Source: Bugula neritina (Eukaryota; Bryozoa; Gymnolaemata; Cheilostomatida; Bugulidae). From it: a DNA stretch of 64,000 nucleotides. The stretch is from NCBI GenBank assembly GCA_964035545.1, contig OZ037767.1, positions 12,443,081 through 12,507,080 on the forward strand, read 5' to 3'. Below, in pieces: positions 1 through 12,658 of the stretch. Within the stretch, counting starts at the first letter, position 1, and each line of letters starts with the position of its first letter. A program made the translations under genes and the position numbers. The notes under the pieces are model-generated. The model was not told where the DNA came from. It ran no database searches and saw only the letters and a program-made list of their open reading frames with translations.

Positions 1-1267
1 TGATGCTTGATGAAGGCCTACGGTCCTTACAGTATACATACTGGAGGTACTGTGCTTTGAACTCAATAACAAAAAAGAGAATATATGACTTGCAAAACTA
101 ACGAATCACATTGTGATGACTCCAGACCCTATTGACTGTGTGCCTCAGTAACGTCTGTTCAGTGCAAACTATGGACAGCAAAGTTGTGTGGCAATAATGA
201 GACAAACAATTCTGCAAACCCTTTTCATTAAAGTTTTGTGATGAAAGAGTAATCAGACCCTGTAATTGCTATACAACTGGAGGGAAGGAATATACTCGTT
301 TTTTAATAGCAGCAAAGCATGTTCAGAACTAGTAAACAGCAACACACTCATGAAACACTAAACAATCTGTAACAAGTCTTGCTCATTATAACAGACAAAT
401 GTTATAACATACTCCTTTCGTTTAGGAGATATATCAACTACTACTCCTACAAAAACAATAAAGAGGTAAAAGACAGCACTGCTCAGTTTCATTTCATTTC
501 ATTCAATTCATTGTAACGCTATCAATGGGCTGCACTTTTGGTCACACCCGGCTAACTGCTCTTGGAAAATTACTCATTTCGCCAATTGTGACATTATGTG
601 AACTCACTGTTAGTTTTTAACTTTGAATCAAAAAATGATAAAGTAATTGTAAATCTGTTTACAGTCGTCAAAGCGGCTGATCCTTAATTTCAACACTGGG
701 TTTAGGTGATGGAAGAATCCCAAGACAAGTTTGGTACTACGCTAGACAATAGGCTGCTGGCACCGGAAAATGTGAACATGTGTGCATTTAACAGATGAAG
801 CTAAAACATGTATACATCTTATATTTAGTGAAAATTGAATATGCATCACTTTTCTATGTGAGAACATTGCTGGATAGTGAAAATAACTAGAAACGTAGAA
901 GTTCGGGAGTTGTCTCTCCTGTGTTTTTGGTTTTGTGTTCTTGACTTGTCAGGCTGCAAATATTTGAAAAATCACAACTGCAAATACATTTGTTGGTGTA
1001 GCAAAATTTTTAAACCCATCAACCTTTGCGATCTGAGGAACGAAAGACGGATACTGCAACTTACACACCTTTCTATTATAAATTTAGAGATATACATTGT
1101 TTTGTCGACCCTTCTGGCAACCAATATTAAGTGCATTGCTCATTTTCCATGCTTTATATCCACTTATTTTACATTTTCTCAATCAACTAAACACAGGTAA
1201 GCAGAGTTGCTAACTGGTTGCATGGTATTCAGGCAGTCGCACTTCTTGTCACTCAATGGTTGAGGAT
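1..1267. repeat. Satellite unit M1
   Basis: Family A. The first half has GACTGTGTGCC, GTGTGGCAATAATGAG and GAGTAATCAG, shared with M3. The 3' part (AAATTTTTAAAC, TTTTCCATGC) matches the end of M6, 6335 bp away. Representative positions of recurring elements: hairpin 386-407, hairpin 412-428, AATAAA 457-462. Confidence 0.95.
386..428. repeat. Twin hairpin block inside the unit (example in M1)
   Basis: TTATAACA (386-393) and TGTTATAA (400-407) form 8-bp arms round a 6-base centre. CTCCT (412-416) and AGGAG (424-428) form 5-bp arms round 7 bases. The block recurs in each unit. C and most D units have TGTTATGACA, which weakens the first hairpin by one base pair. Function unknown. Confidence 0.6.
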
Positions 1268-2534
1268 TGATGCTTGAAGAAGGCCTACAGTCCTTACAGT
1301 ATACATACTGGAGGTACTGTGCTTTGAACTCAATAACAAAAAAGAGAATATATGACTTGCAAAACTAACGAATCACATTGTGATGACTCCAGACCCTATT
1401 GACAGTGTGCCTCAGTAATGTCTGTTCAGTGCAAACTATGGACAGCAAAGTTGTCAGGCAATAAAGATACAAACAATTCTGCAAACCCTTTTCATAAAGG
1501 TTTTGTGATGAAAGAGTATCCAGACCCTGTAATGGCTATACAACTGGAGGGAAGGAATATACTCGTTTTTCAATAGCAACAAAGCATGTTCAGAACTTGT
1601 AGACAGAAACACACTCATGACACATTAAACAATCTGTAACAAGTCTTGCTCATTATAACAGACAAATGTTATGACATACTCCTTTCGTTTAGGAGATATA
1701 TCAACTACTACTCCTACAAAAACAATAAAGAGGTAAAAGACAGCACTGCTCAGTTTGATTTCATTTCATTCAATTCATTGTAACGCCATCAATGGGCTGC
1801 ACTTTTGGTCACACCTGGCTAACTGCTCTTGGAAAATTACTCATTTCGCCAATTGTGACCTTATGTGAACTCACTGTTAGTTTTTAACTTTGAATCAAAA
1901 AATGATAAAGTAATTGTAAATCTGTTTACAGTCGTCAAAGCGGCTGATCCTTAATTTCAACACTGGGTTTAGGTGATGGAAGAATCCCAAGACAAGTTTG
2001 GTACTACGCTAGACAATAGGCTGCTGGCACCGGAAAATGTGAACATGTGTGCATTTAACAGATGAAGCTAAAACATGTATACATCTTATATTTAGTGAAA
2101 ATTGAATATGCATCACTTTTCTATGTGAGAACATTGCTGGATAGTGAAAATAACTAGAAATGTAGAAGTTCGGGAGTTGTCTCTCCTGTGTTTTTGGTTT
2201 TGTGTTCTTGACTTGTCAGGCTGCAAATATTTGAAAAATCAGAACTGCAAATACATTTGTTGGTGTAGCAAAATTATTAAACCCATCAACCTTTGCGATC
2301 TGAGGAACGAAAGACGGATACTGCAACTTACACACCTTTCTATTATGAATTTAGAGATATACATTGTTTTGTCGACCCTTCTGGCAACCAATATTAAGTG
2401 CATTGCTCGTTTTCCACGCTTTATATCCACTTAGTTTACATTTTCTCAATCAACTAAACACAGGTAAGCAGAGTTGCTAACTGGTTGCATGGTATTCAGG
2501 CAGTCGCACTTCTTGTCACTCAATCGTTGAAGAT
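1268..2534. repeat. Satellite unit M2
   Basis: C-type first half (GACAGTGTG, TCAGGCAATAAAG). It is preceded by the ATGGTTGAGGATTGA junction variant and has CCTACAGTCC, both shared only with M7. It ends with the CTTAGTTTAC variant. Confidence 0.95.
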
Positions 2535-3801
2535 TGATGCTTGATGAAGGCCTACGGTCCTTACAGTATACATACTGGAGGTACTGTGCTTTGAACTCAA
2601 TAACAAAAAAGAGAATATATGACTTGCAAAACTAACGAATCACATTGTGATGACTCCAGACCCTATTGACTGTGTGCCTCAGTAACGTCTGTTCAGTGCA
2701 AACTATGGACAGCAAAGTTGTGTGGCAATAATGAGACAAACAATTCTGCAAACCCTTTTCATTAAAGTTTTGTGATGAAAGAGTAATCAGACCCTGTAAT
2801 TGCTATACAACTGGAGGGAAGGAATATACTCGTTTTTTAATAGCAGCAAAGCATGTTCAGAACTAGTAAACAGCAACACACTCATGAAACACTAAACAAT
2901 CTGTAACAAGTCTTGCTCATTATAACAGACAAATGTTATAACATACTCCTTTCGTTTAGGAGATATATCAACTACTACTCCTACAAAAACAATAAAGAGG
3001 TAAAAGACAGCACTGCTCAGTTTGATTTCATTTCATTCAATTCATTGTAACGCCATCAATGGGCTGCACTTTTGGTCACACCTGGCTAACTGCTCTTGGA
3101 AAATTACTCATTTCGCCAATTGTGACATTATGTGAACTCACTGTTAGTTTTTAACTTTGAATCAAAAAATGATAAAGTAATTGTAAATCTGTTTACAGTC
3201 GTCAAAGCGGCTGGTCCTTAATTTCAACACTGGGTTTAGGTGATGGAAGAATCCCAAGACAAGTTTGGTACTACGCTAGACAATAGGCTGCTGGCACCGG
3301 AAAATGTGAACATGTGTGCATTTAACAGGTGAAGCTAAAACATGTATACATCTTATATTTAGTGAAAATTGAATATGCATCACTTTTCTATGTGAGAACA
3401 TTGCTGGATAGTGAAAATAACTAGAAATGTAGAAGTTCGGGAGTTGTCTCTCCTGTGTTTTTGGTTTTGTGTTCTTGACTTGTCAGGCTGCAAATATTTG
3501 AAAAATCACAACTGCAAATACATTTGTTGGTGTAGCAAAATTATTAAACCCATCAACCTTTGCGATCTGAGGAACGAAAGACGGATACTGCAACTTACAC
3601 ACCTTTCTATTATGAATTTAGAGATATACATTGTTTTGTCGACCCTTCTGGCAACCAATATTAAGTGCATTGCTCGTTTTCCACGCTTTATATCCACTTA
3701 TTTTACATTTTCTCAATCAACTAAACACAGGTAAGCAGAGTTGCTAACTGGTTGCATGGTATTCAGGCAGTCGCACTTCTTGTCACTCAATTGTTGATGA
3801 T
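2535..3801. repeat. Satellite unit M3
   Basis: The first half is nearly identical to M1, 2534 bp upstream (GACTGTGTG, TTTTTTAATAGCAGC, AACTAGTAAACAGC). The second half is ordinary family A with GCTGGTCC and CTTATTTTAC. Confidence 0.95.
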
Positions 3802-5068
3802 TGATGCTTGAAGAAGGCCTACGGTCCTTACAGTATACATACTGGAGGTACTGTGCTTTGAACTCAATAACAAAAAAGAGAATATATGACTTGCAAAACT
3901 AACGAATCACATTGTGATGACTCCAGACCCTATTGACAGTGTGCCTCAGTAATGTCTGTTCAGTGCAAACTATGGACAGCAAAGTTGTCAGGCAATAAAG
4001 ATACAAACAATTCTGCAAACCCTTTTCATAAAGGTTTTGTGATGAAAGAGTATCCAGACCCTGTAATGGCTATACAACTGGAGGGAAGGAATATACTCGT
4101 TTTTCAATAGCAACAAAGCATGTTCAGAACTTGTAGACAGAAACACACTCATGACACATTAAACAATCTGTAACAAGTCTTGCTCATTATAACAGACAAA
4201 TGTTATGACATACTCCTTTCGTTTAGGAGATATATCAACTACTACTCCTACAAAAACAATAAAGAGGTAAAAGACAGCACTGCTCAATTTGATTTCATTT
4301 CATTCAATTCATTGTAACGCTATCAATGGGCTGCACTTTTGGTCACACCCAGCTAACTGCTCTTGGAAAACTACTCATTTCGCCAATTGTGACATTATGT
4401 GAACTCACTGTTAGTTTTTAACTTTGAATCAAAAAATGATAAAGTAATTGTAAATCTGTTTACAGTCGTCAAAGCGGCTGGTCCTTAATTTCAACACTGG
4501 GTTTAGGTGATGGAAGAATCCCAAGACAAGTTTGGTACTACGCTAGACAATAGGTTGCTGGCACCGGAAAATGTGAACATGTGTGCATTTAACAGGTGAA
4601 GCTAAAACATGTATACATCTTATATTTAGTGAAAATTGAATATGCATCACTTTTCAATGTGAGAACATTGCTGGATAGTGAAAATAACTAGAAATGTAGA
4701 GGTTCGGGAGTTGTCTCTCCTGTGTTTTTGGTTTTGTGTTCTTGACTTGTCAGGCTGCAAATATTTGAAAAATCACAACTGCAAATACATTTGTTGGTGT
4801 AGCAAAATTATTAAACCCATCAACCTTTGCGATCTGAGGAACGAAAGACGGATACTGCAACTTACACACCTTTCTATTATGAATTTAGAGATATACATTG
4901 TTTTGTCGACCCTTCTGGCAACCAATATTAAGTGCATTGCTCGTTTTCCACGCTTTATATCCACTTATTTTACATTTTCTCAATCAACTAAACACAGGTA
5001 AGCAGAGTTGCTAACTGGTTGCATGGTATTCAGGCAGTCGCACTTCTTGTCACTCAATTGTTGATGAT
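3802..5068. repeat. Satellite unit M4
   Basis: C-type first half. It shares GGTTGCTGGCACC with M5 only, so the pair looks like a recent single-unit duplication. Private change: TTTTCAATGTG near 4653. Confidence 0.95.
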
Positions 5069-6335
5069 TGATGCTTGAAGAAGGCCTACGGTCCTTACAG
5101 TATACATACTGGAGGTACTGTGCTTTGAACTCAATAACAAAAAAGAGAATATATGACTTGCAAAACTAACGAATCACATTGTGATGACTCCAGACCCTAT
5201 TGACAGTGTGCCTCAGTAATGTCTGTTCAGTGCAAACTATGGACAGCAAAGTTGTCAGGCAATAAAGATACAAACAATTCTGCAAACCCTTTTCATAAAG
5301 GTTTTGTGATGAAAGAGTATCCAGACCCTGTAATGGCTATACAACTGGAGGGAAGGAATATACTCGTTTTTCAATAGCAACAAAGCATGTTCAGAACTTG
5401 TAGACAGAAACACACTCATGACACATTAAACAATCTGTAACAAGTCTTGCTCATTATAACAGACAAATATTATGACATACTCCTTTCGTTTAGGAGATAT
5501 ATCGACTACTACTCCTACAAAAACAATAAAGAGGTAAAAGACAGCACTGCTCAATTTGATTTCATTTCATTCAATTCATTGTAACGCTATCAATAGGCTG
5601 CACTTTTGGTCACACCCAGCTAACTGCTCTTGGAAAACTACTCATTTCGCCAATTGTGACATTATGTGAACTCACTGTTAGTTTTTAACTTTGAATCAAA
5701 AAATGATAAAGTAATTGTAAATCTGTTTACAGTCGTCAAAGCGGCTGGTCCTTAATTTCAACACTGGGTTTAGGTGATGGAAGAATCCCAAGACAAGTTT
5801 GGTACTACGCTAGACAATAGGTTGCTGGCACCGGAAAATGTGAACATGTGTGCATTTAACAGATGAAGCTAAATCATGTATACATCTTATATTTAGTGAA
5901 AATTGAATATGCATCACTTTTCTATGTGAGAACATTGCTGGATAGTGAAAATAACTAGAAATGTAGAAGTTCGGGAGTTGTCTCTCCTGTGTTTTTGGTT
6001 TTGTGTTCTTGACTTGTCAGGCTGCAAATATTTGAAAAATCACAACTGCAAATACATTTGTTGGTGTAGCAAAATTATTAAACCCATCAACCTTTGCGAT
6101 CTGAGGAACGAAAGACGGATACTGCAACTTACACACCTTTCTATTATGAATTTAGAGATATACATTGTTTTGTCGACCCTTCTGGCAACCAATATTAAGT
6201 GCATTGCTCGTTTTCCACGCTTTATATCCACTTATTTTACATTTTCTCAATCAACTAAACACAGGTAAGCAGAGTTGCTAACTGGTTGCATGGTATTCAG
6301 GCAGTCGCACTTCTTGTCACTCAATTGTTGACGAT
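5069..6335. repeat. Satellite unit M5
   Basis: Close twin of M4. Private changes include CAAATATTATGAC, ATCGACTAC and CTAAATCATG. It also has CAATAGGCTG, later seen in M23, M25 and M28. Confidence 0.95.
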
Positions 6336-7602
6336 TGATGCTTGAAGAAGGCCTACGGTCCTTACAGTATACATACTGGAGGTACTGTGCTTTGAACTCA
6401 AAAACAAAAAAGAGAATATATGACTTGCAAAACTAACGAATCACTTTGTGATGACTCCAGACCCTATTGACAGTGTGCCTCAGTAATGTCTGTTCAGTGC
6501 AAACTATGGACAGCAAAGTTGTCAGGCAATAAAGATACAAACAGTTCTGCAAACCCTTTTCATAAAAGTTTTGTGATGAAAGAGTATCCAGACCCTGTAA
6601 TGGCTATACAACTGGAGGGAAGAAATATACTCGTTTTTCAATAGCAACAAAGCATGTTCAGAACTTGTAGACAGAAACACACTCATGACACATTAAACAA
6701 TCTGTAACAAGTCTTGCTCATTATAACAGACAAATGTTATGACATACTCCTTTCGTTTAGGAGATATATCAACTACTACTCCTACAAAAACAATAAAGAG
6801 GTAAAAGACAGCACTGCTCAATTTGATTTCATTTCATTCAATTCATTGTAACGCTATCAATGGGCTGCACTTTTGGTCACACCCAGCTAACTGCTCTTGG
6901 AAAACTACTCATTTCGCCAATTGTGACATTATGTGAACTCACTGTTAGTTTTTAACTTTGAATCAAAAAATGATAAAGTAATTGTAAATCTGTTTACAGT
7001 CGTCAAAGCGGCTGATCCTTAATTTCAACACTGGGTTTAGGTGATGGAAGAATCCCAAGACAAGTTTGGTACTACGCTAGACAATAGGCTGCTGGCACCG
7101 GAAAATGTGAACATGTGTGCATTTAACAGATGAAGCTAAAACATGTATACATCTTATATTTAGTGAAAATTGAATATGCATCACTTTTCTATGTGAGAAC
7201 ATTGCTGGATAGTGAAAATAACTAGAAACGTAGAAGTTCGGGAGTTGTCTCTCCTGTGTTTTTGGTTTTGTGTTCTTGACTTGTCAGGCTGCAAATATTT
7301 GAAAAATCACAACTGCAAATACATTTGTTGGTGTAGCAAAATTTTTAAACCCATCAACCTTTGCGATCTGAGGAACGAAAGACGGATACTGCAACTTACA
7401 CACCTTTCTATTATAAATTTAGAGATATACATTGTTTTGTCGACCCTTCTGGCAACCAATATTAAGTGCATTGCTCATTTTCCATGCTTTATATCCACTT
7501 ATTTTACATTTTCTCAATCAACTAAACACAGGTAAGCAGAGTTGCTAACTGGTTGCATGGTATTCAGGCAGTCGCACTTCTTGTCACTCAATGGTTGAGG
7601 AT
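6336..7602. repeat. Satellite unit M6
   Basis: C-type with the CTCAAAAACAAAAAAG variant and a private ATCACTTTGTG. Its 3' part carries the same rare changes as M1 (AAATTTTTAAAC, ATTATAAATTTA, TTTTCCATGC). Confidence 0.95.
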
Positions 7603-8869
7603 TGATGCTTGAAGAAGGCCTACAGTCCTTACAGTATACATACTGGAGGTACTGTGCTTTGAACTCAATAGCAAAAAAGAGAATATATGACTTGCAAAAC
7701 TAACGAATCACATTGTGATGACTCCAGACCCTATTGACAAGGTGCCTCAGTAATGTCTGTTCAGTGCAAACTATGGACAGCAAAGTTGTCTGGCAATAAT
7801 GATACAAACAATTCTGCAAACTCTTTTCATAAAGGTTTTGTGATGAAAGAGTATCCAGACCCTGTAATGGCTATGCAACTGGAGGGAAGGAATATACTCG
7901 TTTTTCAATAGTAACAAAGCATGTTCAGAACTTGTAGACAGAAACACACTCATGACACATTAAACAATCTGTAACAAGTCTTGCTCATTATAACAGACAA
8001 ATGTTATAACATACTCCTTTCGTTTAGGAGATATATCAACTACTACTCCTACAAAAACAATAAAGAGGTAAAAGATAGCACTGCTCAGTTTGATTTCATT
8101 TCATTCAATTCATTGTAACACTATTAATGGGCTGCACTTTTGGTCACACCCGGCTAACTGCTCTTGGAAAATTGTTCATTTCGCCAATTGTGACATTATG
8201 TGAACTCACTGTTAGTTTTTAACTTTGAATCAAAAATTGATAAAGTAATTGTAAATCTGTTTACAGACGTCAAAGCAGCTGATCCTTAATTTCAACACTG
8301 GGTTTAGGTGATGGAAGAATCCCAAGACAAGTTTGGTACTACGCTAGACAATAGGCTGCTGGCACCAGAAAATGTGAACATGTGTGCATTTAACAGATGA
8401 AGCTAAAACATGTATACATCTTATATTTAGTGAAAATTGAATATGCGTCACTTTTCTATGTGAGAACCTTGCTGGATAGTGAAAATAACTAGAAATATAG
8501 AAGTTCGGGAGTTGTCTCTCTTGTGTTTTTGGTTTTGTGTTCTTGACTTGTCAAGCTGCAATTATTTGAAAAATCACAACTGCAAATACATTTGTTGGTG
8601 TAGCAAAATTATTAAACCCATCAACCTTTGCGATCTGAGGAACGAAAGACGGATACTGCAACTTACACACCTTTCTATTATGAATTTAGAGATATACATT
8701 GTTTTGTCGACCCTTCTGGCAACCAATATTAAGTGCATTGCTTGTTTTCCACGCTTTATATCCACTTATTTTACATTTTCTCAATCAACTAAACACAGGT
8801 AAGCAGAGTTGCTAACTGGTTGCATGGTATTCAGGCAGTCGCACTTCTTGTCACTCAATCGTTGAAGAT
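7603..8869. repeat. Satellite unit M7 (D-type start, A'-type end)
   Basis: The first half is D-type (GACAAGGTGCC, TCTGGCAATAATG, AAACTCTTTTC). From about 8120 it carries A' markers: AACACTATTAATGG, AAATTGTTC, AAAAATTGATAAAG, an AatII site in ACAGACGTC, GCACCAGAA, GAACCTTGC and AAGCTGCAATTATT. Confidence 0.95.
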
Positions 8870-10124
8870 TGATGCTTGATGAAGGCCTACGGTCCTTACA
8901 GTATACATACTGGAGGTACTGTGCTTTGAACTCAATAACAAAAAAGAGAATATATGACTTGCAAAACTAACGATGACTCCAGACCCTATTGACTGTGTGC
9001 CTCAGTAACGTCTGTTCAGTGCAAACTATGGACAGCAAAGTTGTTTGGCAATAATGAGACAAACAATTCTGCAAACCCTTTTCATTAAAGTTTTGTGATG
9101 AAAGAGTAATCAGACCCTGTAATGGCTATACAACTGGAGGGAAGGAATATACTCGTTTTTCAATAGTAACAAAGCATGTTCAGAACTTGTAGACAGAAAC
9201 ACACTCATGACACATTAAACAATCTGTAACAAGTCTTGCTCATTATAACAGACAAATGTTATAACATACTCCTTTCGTTTAGGAGATATATCAACTACTA
9301 CTCCTACAAAAACAATAAAGAGGTAAAAGATAGCACTGCTCAGTTTGATTTCATTTCATTCAATTCATTGTAACACTATTAATGGGCTGCACTTTTGGTC
9401 ACACCCGGCTAACTGCTCTTGGAAAATTGTTCATTTCGCCAATTGTGACATTATGTGAACTCACTGTTAGTTTTTAACTTTGAATCAAAAATTGATAAAG
9501 TAATTGTAAATCTGTTTACAGACGTCAAAGCAGCTGATCCTTAATTTCAACACTGGGTTTAGGTGATGGAAGAATCCCAAGACAAGTTTGGTACTACGCT
9601 AGACAATAGGCTGCTGGCACCAGAAAATGTGAACATGTGTGCATTTAACAGATGAAGCTAAAACATGTATACATCTTATATTTAGTGAAAATTGAATATG
9701 CATCACTTTTCTATGTGAGAACCTTGCTGGATAGTGAAAATAACTAGAAATATAGAAGTTCGGTAGTTGTCTCTCTTGTGTTTTTGGTTTTGTGTTCTTG
9801 ACTTGTCAAGCTGCAATTATTTGAAAAATCACAACTGCAAATACATTTGTTGGTGTAGCAAAATTATTAAACCCATCAACCTTTGCGATCTGAGGAACGA
9901 AAGACGGATACTGCAACTTACACACCTTTCTATTATGAATTTAGAGATATACATTGTTTTGTCGACCCTTCTGGCAACCAATATTAAGTGCATTGCTTGT
10001 TTTCCACGCTTTATATCCACTTATTTTACATTTTCTCAATCAACTAAACACAGGTAAGCAGAGTTGCTAACTGGTTGCATGGTATTCAGGCAGTCGCACT
10101 TCTTGTCACTCAATCGTTGAAGAT
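8870..10124. repeat. Satellite unit M8, chimeric, 12-bp deletion
   Basis: Length 1255. A 12-bp deletion at about 8973/8974 joins AACGA to TGACTCC. Sequence is M1/M3-like up to GAGTAATCAG, then M7-like from GTAATGGC onward, including the whole A' 3' half. The switch lies between about 9111 and 9124. Confidence 0.93.
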
Positions 10125-11391
10125 TGATGCTTGATGAAGGCCTACGGTCCTTACAGTATACATACTGGAGGTACTGTGCTTTGAACTCAAAAACAAAAAA
10201 GAGAATATATGACTTGCAAAACTAACGAATCACATTGTGATGACTCCAGACCCTATTGACAGTGTGCCTCAGTAATGTCTGTTCAGTGCAAACTATGGAC
10301 AGCAAAGTTGTCAGGCAATAATGATACAAACAATTCTGCTAACTCTTTTCATAAAGGTTTTGTGATGAAAGAGTATCCAGACCCTGTAATGGCTATACAA
10401 CTGGAGGGAAGGAATATACTCGTTTTTCAATAGCAACAAAGCATGTTCAGAACTTGTAGACAGAAACACACTCATGACACATTAAACAATCTGTAACAAG
10501 TCTTGATCATTATAACAGACAAATGTTATAACATACTCCTTTCGTTTAGGAGATATATCAACTACTACTCCTACAAAAACAATAAAGAGGTAAAAGACAG
10601 CACTGCTCAGTTTGATTTCATTTCATTCAATTCATTGTAACGCCATCAATGGGCTGCACTTTTGGTCACACCCAGCTAACTGCTCTTGGAAAACTACTCA
10701 TTTCGCCAATTGTGACATTATGTGAACTCACTGTTAGTTTTTAACTTTGAATCAAAAAATGATAAAGTAATTGTAAATCTGTTTACAGTCGTCAAAGCGG
10801 CTGATCCTTAATTTCAACACTGGGTTTAGGTGATGGAAGAATCCCAAGACAAGTTTGGTACTACGCTAGACAATAGGCTGCTGGCACCGGAAAATGTGAA
10901 CATGTGTGCATTTAACAGATGAAGCTAAAACATGTATACATCTTATATTTAGTGAAAATTGAATATGCATCACTTTTCTATGTGAGAACATTGCTGGATA
11001 GTGAAAATAACTAGAAATGTAGAAGTTCGGGAGTTGTCTCTCCTGGGTTTTTGGTTTTGTGTTCTTGACTTGTCACGCTGCAAATATTTGAAAAATCACA
11101 ACTGCAAATACATTTGTTGGTGTAGCAAAATTATTAAACCCATCAACCTTTGCGATCTGAGGAACGAAAGACGGATACTGCAACTTACACACCTTTCTAT
11201 TATGAATTTAGAGATATACATTGTTTTGTCAACCCTTCTGGCAACCAATATTAAGTGCATTGCTCGTTTTCCACGCTTTATATCCACTTAGTTTACATTT
11301 TCTCAATCAACTAAACACAGGTAAGCAGAGTTGCTAACTGGTTGCATGGTATTCAGGCAGTCGCACTTCTTGTCACTCAATCGTTGAAGAT
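10125..11391. repeat. Satellite unit M9
   Basis: Mixed C and D markers (CTTGATGAAGG with CTCAAAAAC, GACAGTG and TCAGGCAATAATG). It has CTTGATCATTATAAC and CGCCATC, shared with M17 and M19, and a private CTCCTGGGTTTTTGG. Confidence 0.94.
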
Positions 11392-12658
11392 TGATGCTTG
11401 ATGAAGGCCTACGGTCCTTACAGTATACATACTGGAGGTACTGTGCTTTGAACTCAATAACAAAAAAGAGAATATATGACTTGCAAAACTAACGAATCAC
11501 ATTGTGATGACTCCAGACCCTATTGACAAGGTGCCTCAGTAATGTCTGTACAGTGCAAACTATGGACAGCAAAGTTGTCTGGCAATAATGATACAAACAA
11601 TTCTGCAAACTCTTTTCATAAAGGTTTTGTGATGAAAGAGTATCCAGACCCTGTAATGGCTATACAACTGGAGGGAAGGAATATACTCGTTTTTCAATAG
11701 CAACAAAGCATGTTCAGAACTTGTAGACAGAAACACACTCATGACACATTAAACAATCTGTAACAAGTCTTGCTCATTATAACAGACAAATGTTATGACA
11801 TACTCCTTTCGTTTAGGAGATATATCAACTACTACTCCTACAAAAACAATAAAGAGGTAAAAGACAGCACTGCTCAATTTAATTTCATTTCATTCAATTC
11901 ATTGTAACGCTATCAATGGGCTGCACTTTTGGTCACACCTGGCTAACTGCTCTTGGAAAACTACTCATTTCGCCAATTGTGACATTATGTGAACTCACTG
12001 TTAGTTTTTAACTTTGAATCAAAAAATGATAAAGTAATTGTAAATCTGTTTACAGTCGTCAAAGCGGCTGATCCTTAATTTCAACACTGGGTTTAGGTGA
12101 TGGAAGATTCCCAAGACAAGTTTGGTACTACGCTAGACAATAGGCTGCTGGCACCGGAAAATGTGAACATGTGTGCATTTAACAGATGAAGCTAAAACAT
12201 GTATACATCTTATATTTAGTGAAAATTGAATATGCATCACTTTTCTATGTGAGAACATTGCTGGATAGTGAAAATAACTAGAAATGTAGAAGTTCGGGAG
12301 TTGTCTCTCCTGTGTTTTTGGTTTTGTGTTCTTGACTTGTCAGGCTGCAAATATTTGAAAAATCACAACTGCAAATACATTTGTTGGTGTAGCAAAATTA
12401 TTAAACCCATCAACCTTTGCGATCTGAGGAACGAAAGACGGATACTGCAACTTACACACCTTTCTATTATGAATTTAGAGATATACATTGTTTTGTCAAC
12501 CCTTCTGGCAACCAATATTAAGTGCATTGCTCGTTTTCCACGCTTTATATCCACTTATTTTACATTTTCTCAATCAACTAAACACAGGTAAGCAGAGTTG
12601 CTAACTGGTTGCATGGTATTCAGGCAGTCGCACTTCTTGTCACTCAATTGTTGACGAT
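11392..12658. repeat. Satellite unit M10
   Basis: D-type (CTTGATGAAGG, GACAAGGTG, CTTATTTTAC end). GTCTGTACAG is shared with M13. Private GAAGATTCCC near 12104. Confidence 0.95.

Noticed and set aside
480-515. TTTCATTTCATTC stretch as a microsatellite
   Set aside because: Only three or four degenerate copies, essentially constant in length between units; not an expanding microsatellite.
850-930. RNA polymerase III promoter or SINE origin of the unit
   Set aside because: GAAGTTCGGGAGT only loosely resembles a B box and I see no matching A box or tRNA-like fold upstream.
877-1200. Plus-strand open frame of about 107 codons repeated in most units
   Set aside because: It needs a GTG start, varies in length between copies (stop gained in CTTAG units), is shifted by the 1-bp deletion in M11, M15 and M21 and by the changed GTTTTGTCTTC region of B units, and shows no domain or constraint. 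It is a by-product of a repeated unit.
2239-2430. Minus-strand 63-codon frame repeated in many units
   Set aside because: It overlaps the plus-strand frame, is lost in A' and B units by ordinary substitutions, and resembles no known family.
7771-7953. Minus-strand 60-codon frame
   Set aside because: Present only in units with the TCTGGCAATAATG plus TATCC combination; lost elsewhere by single changes. No sign of selection.
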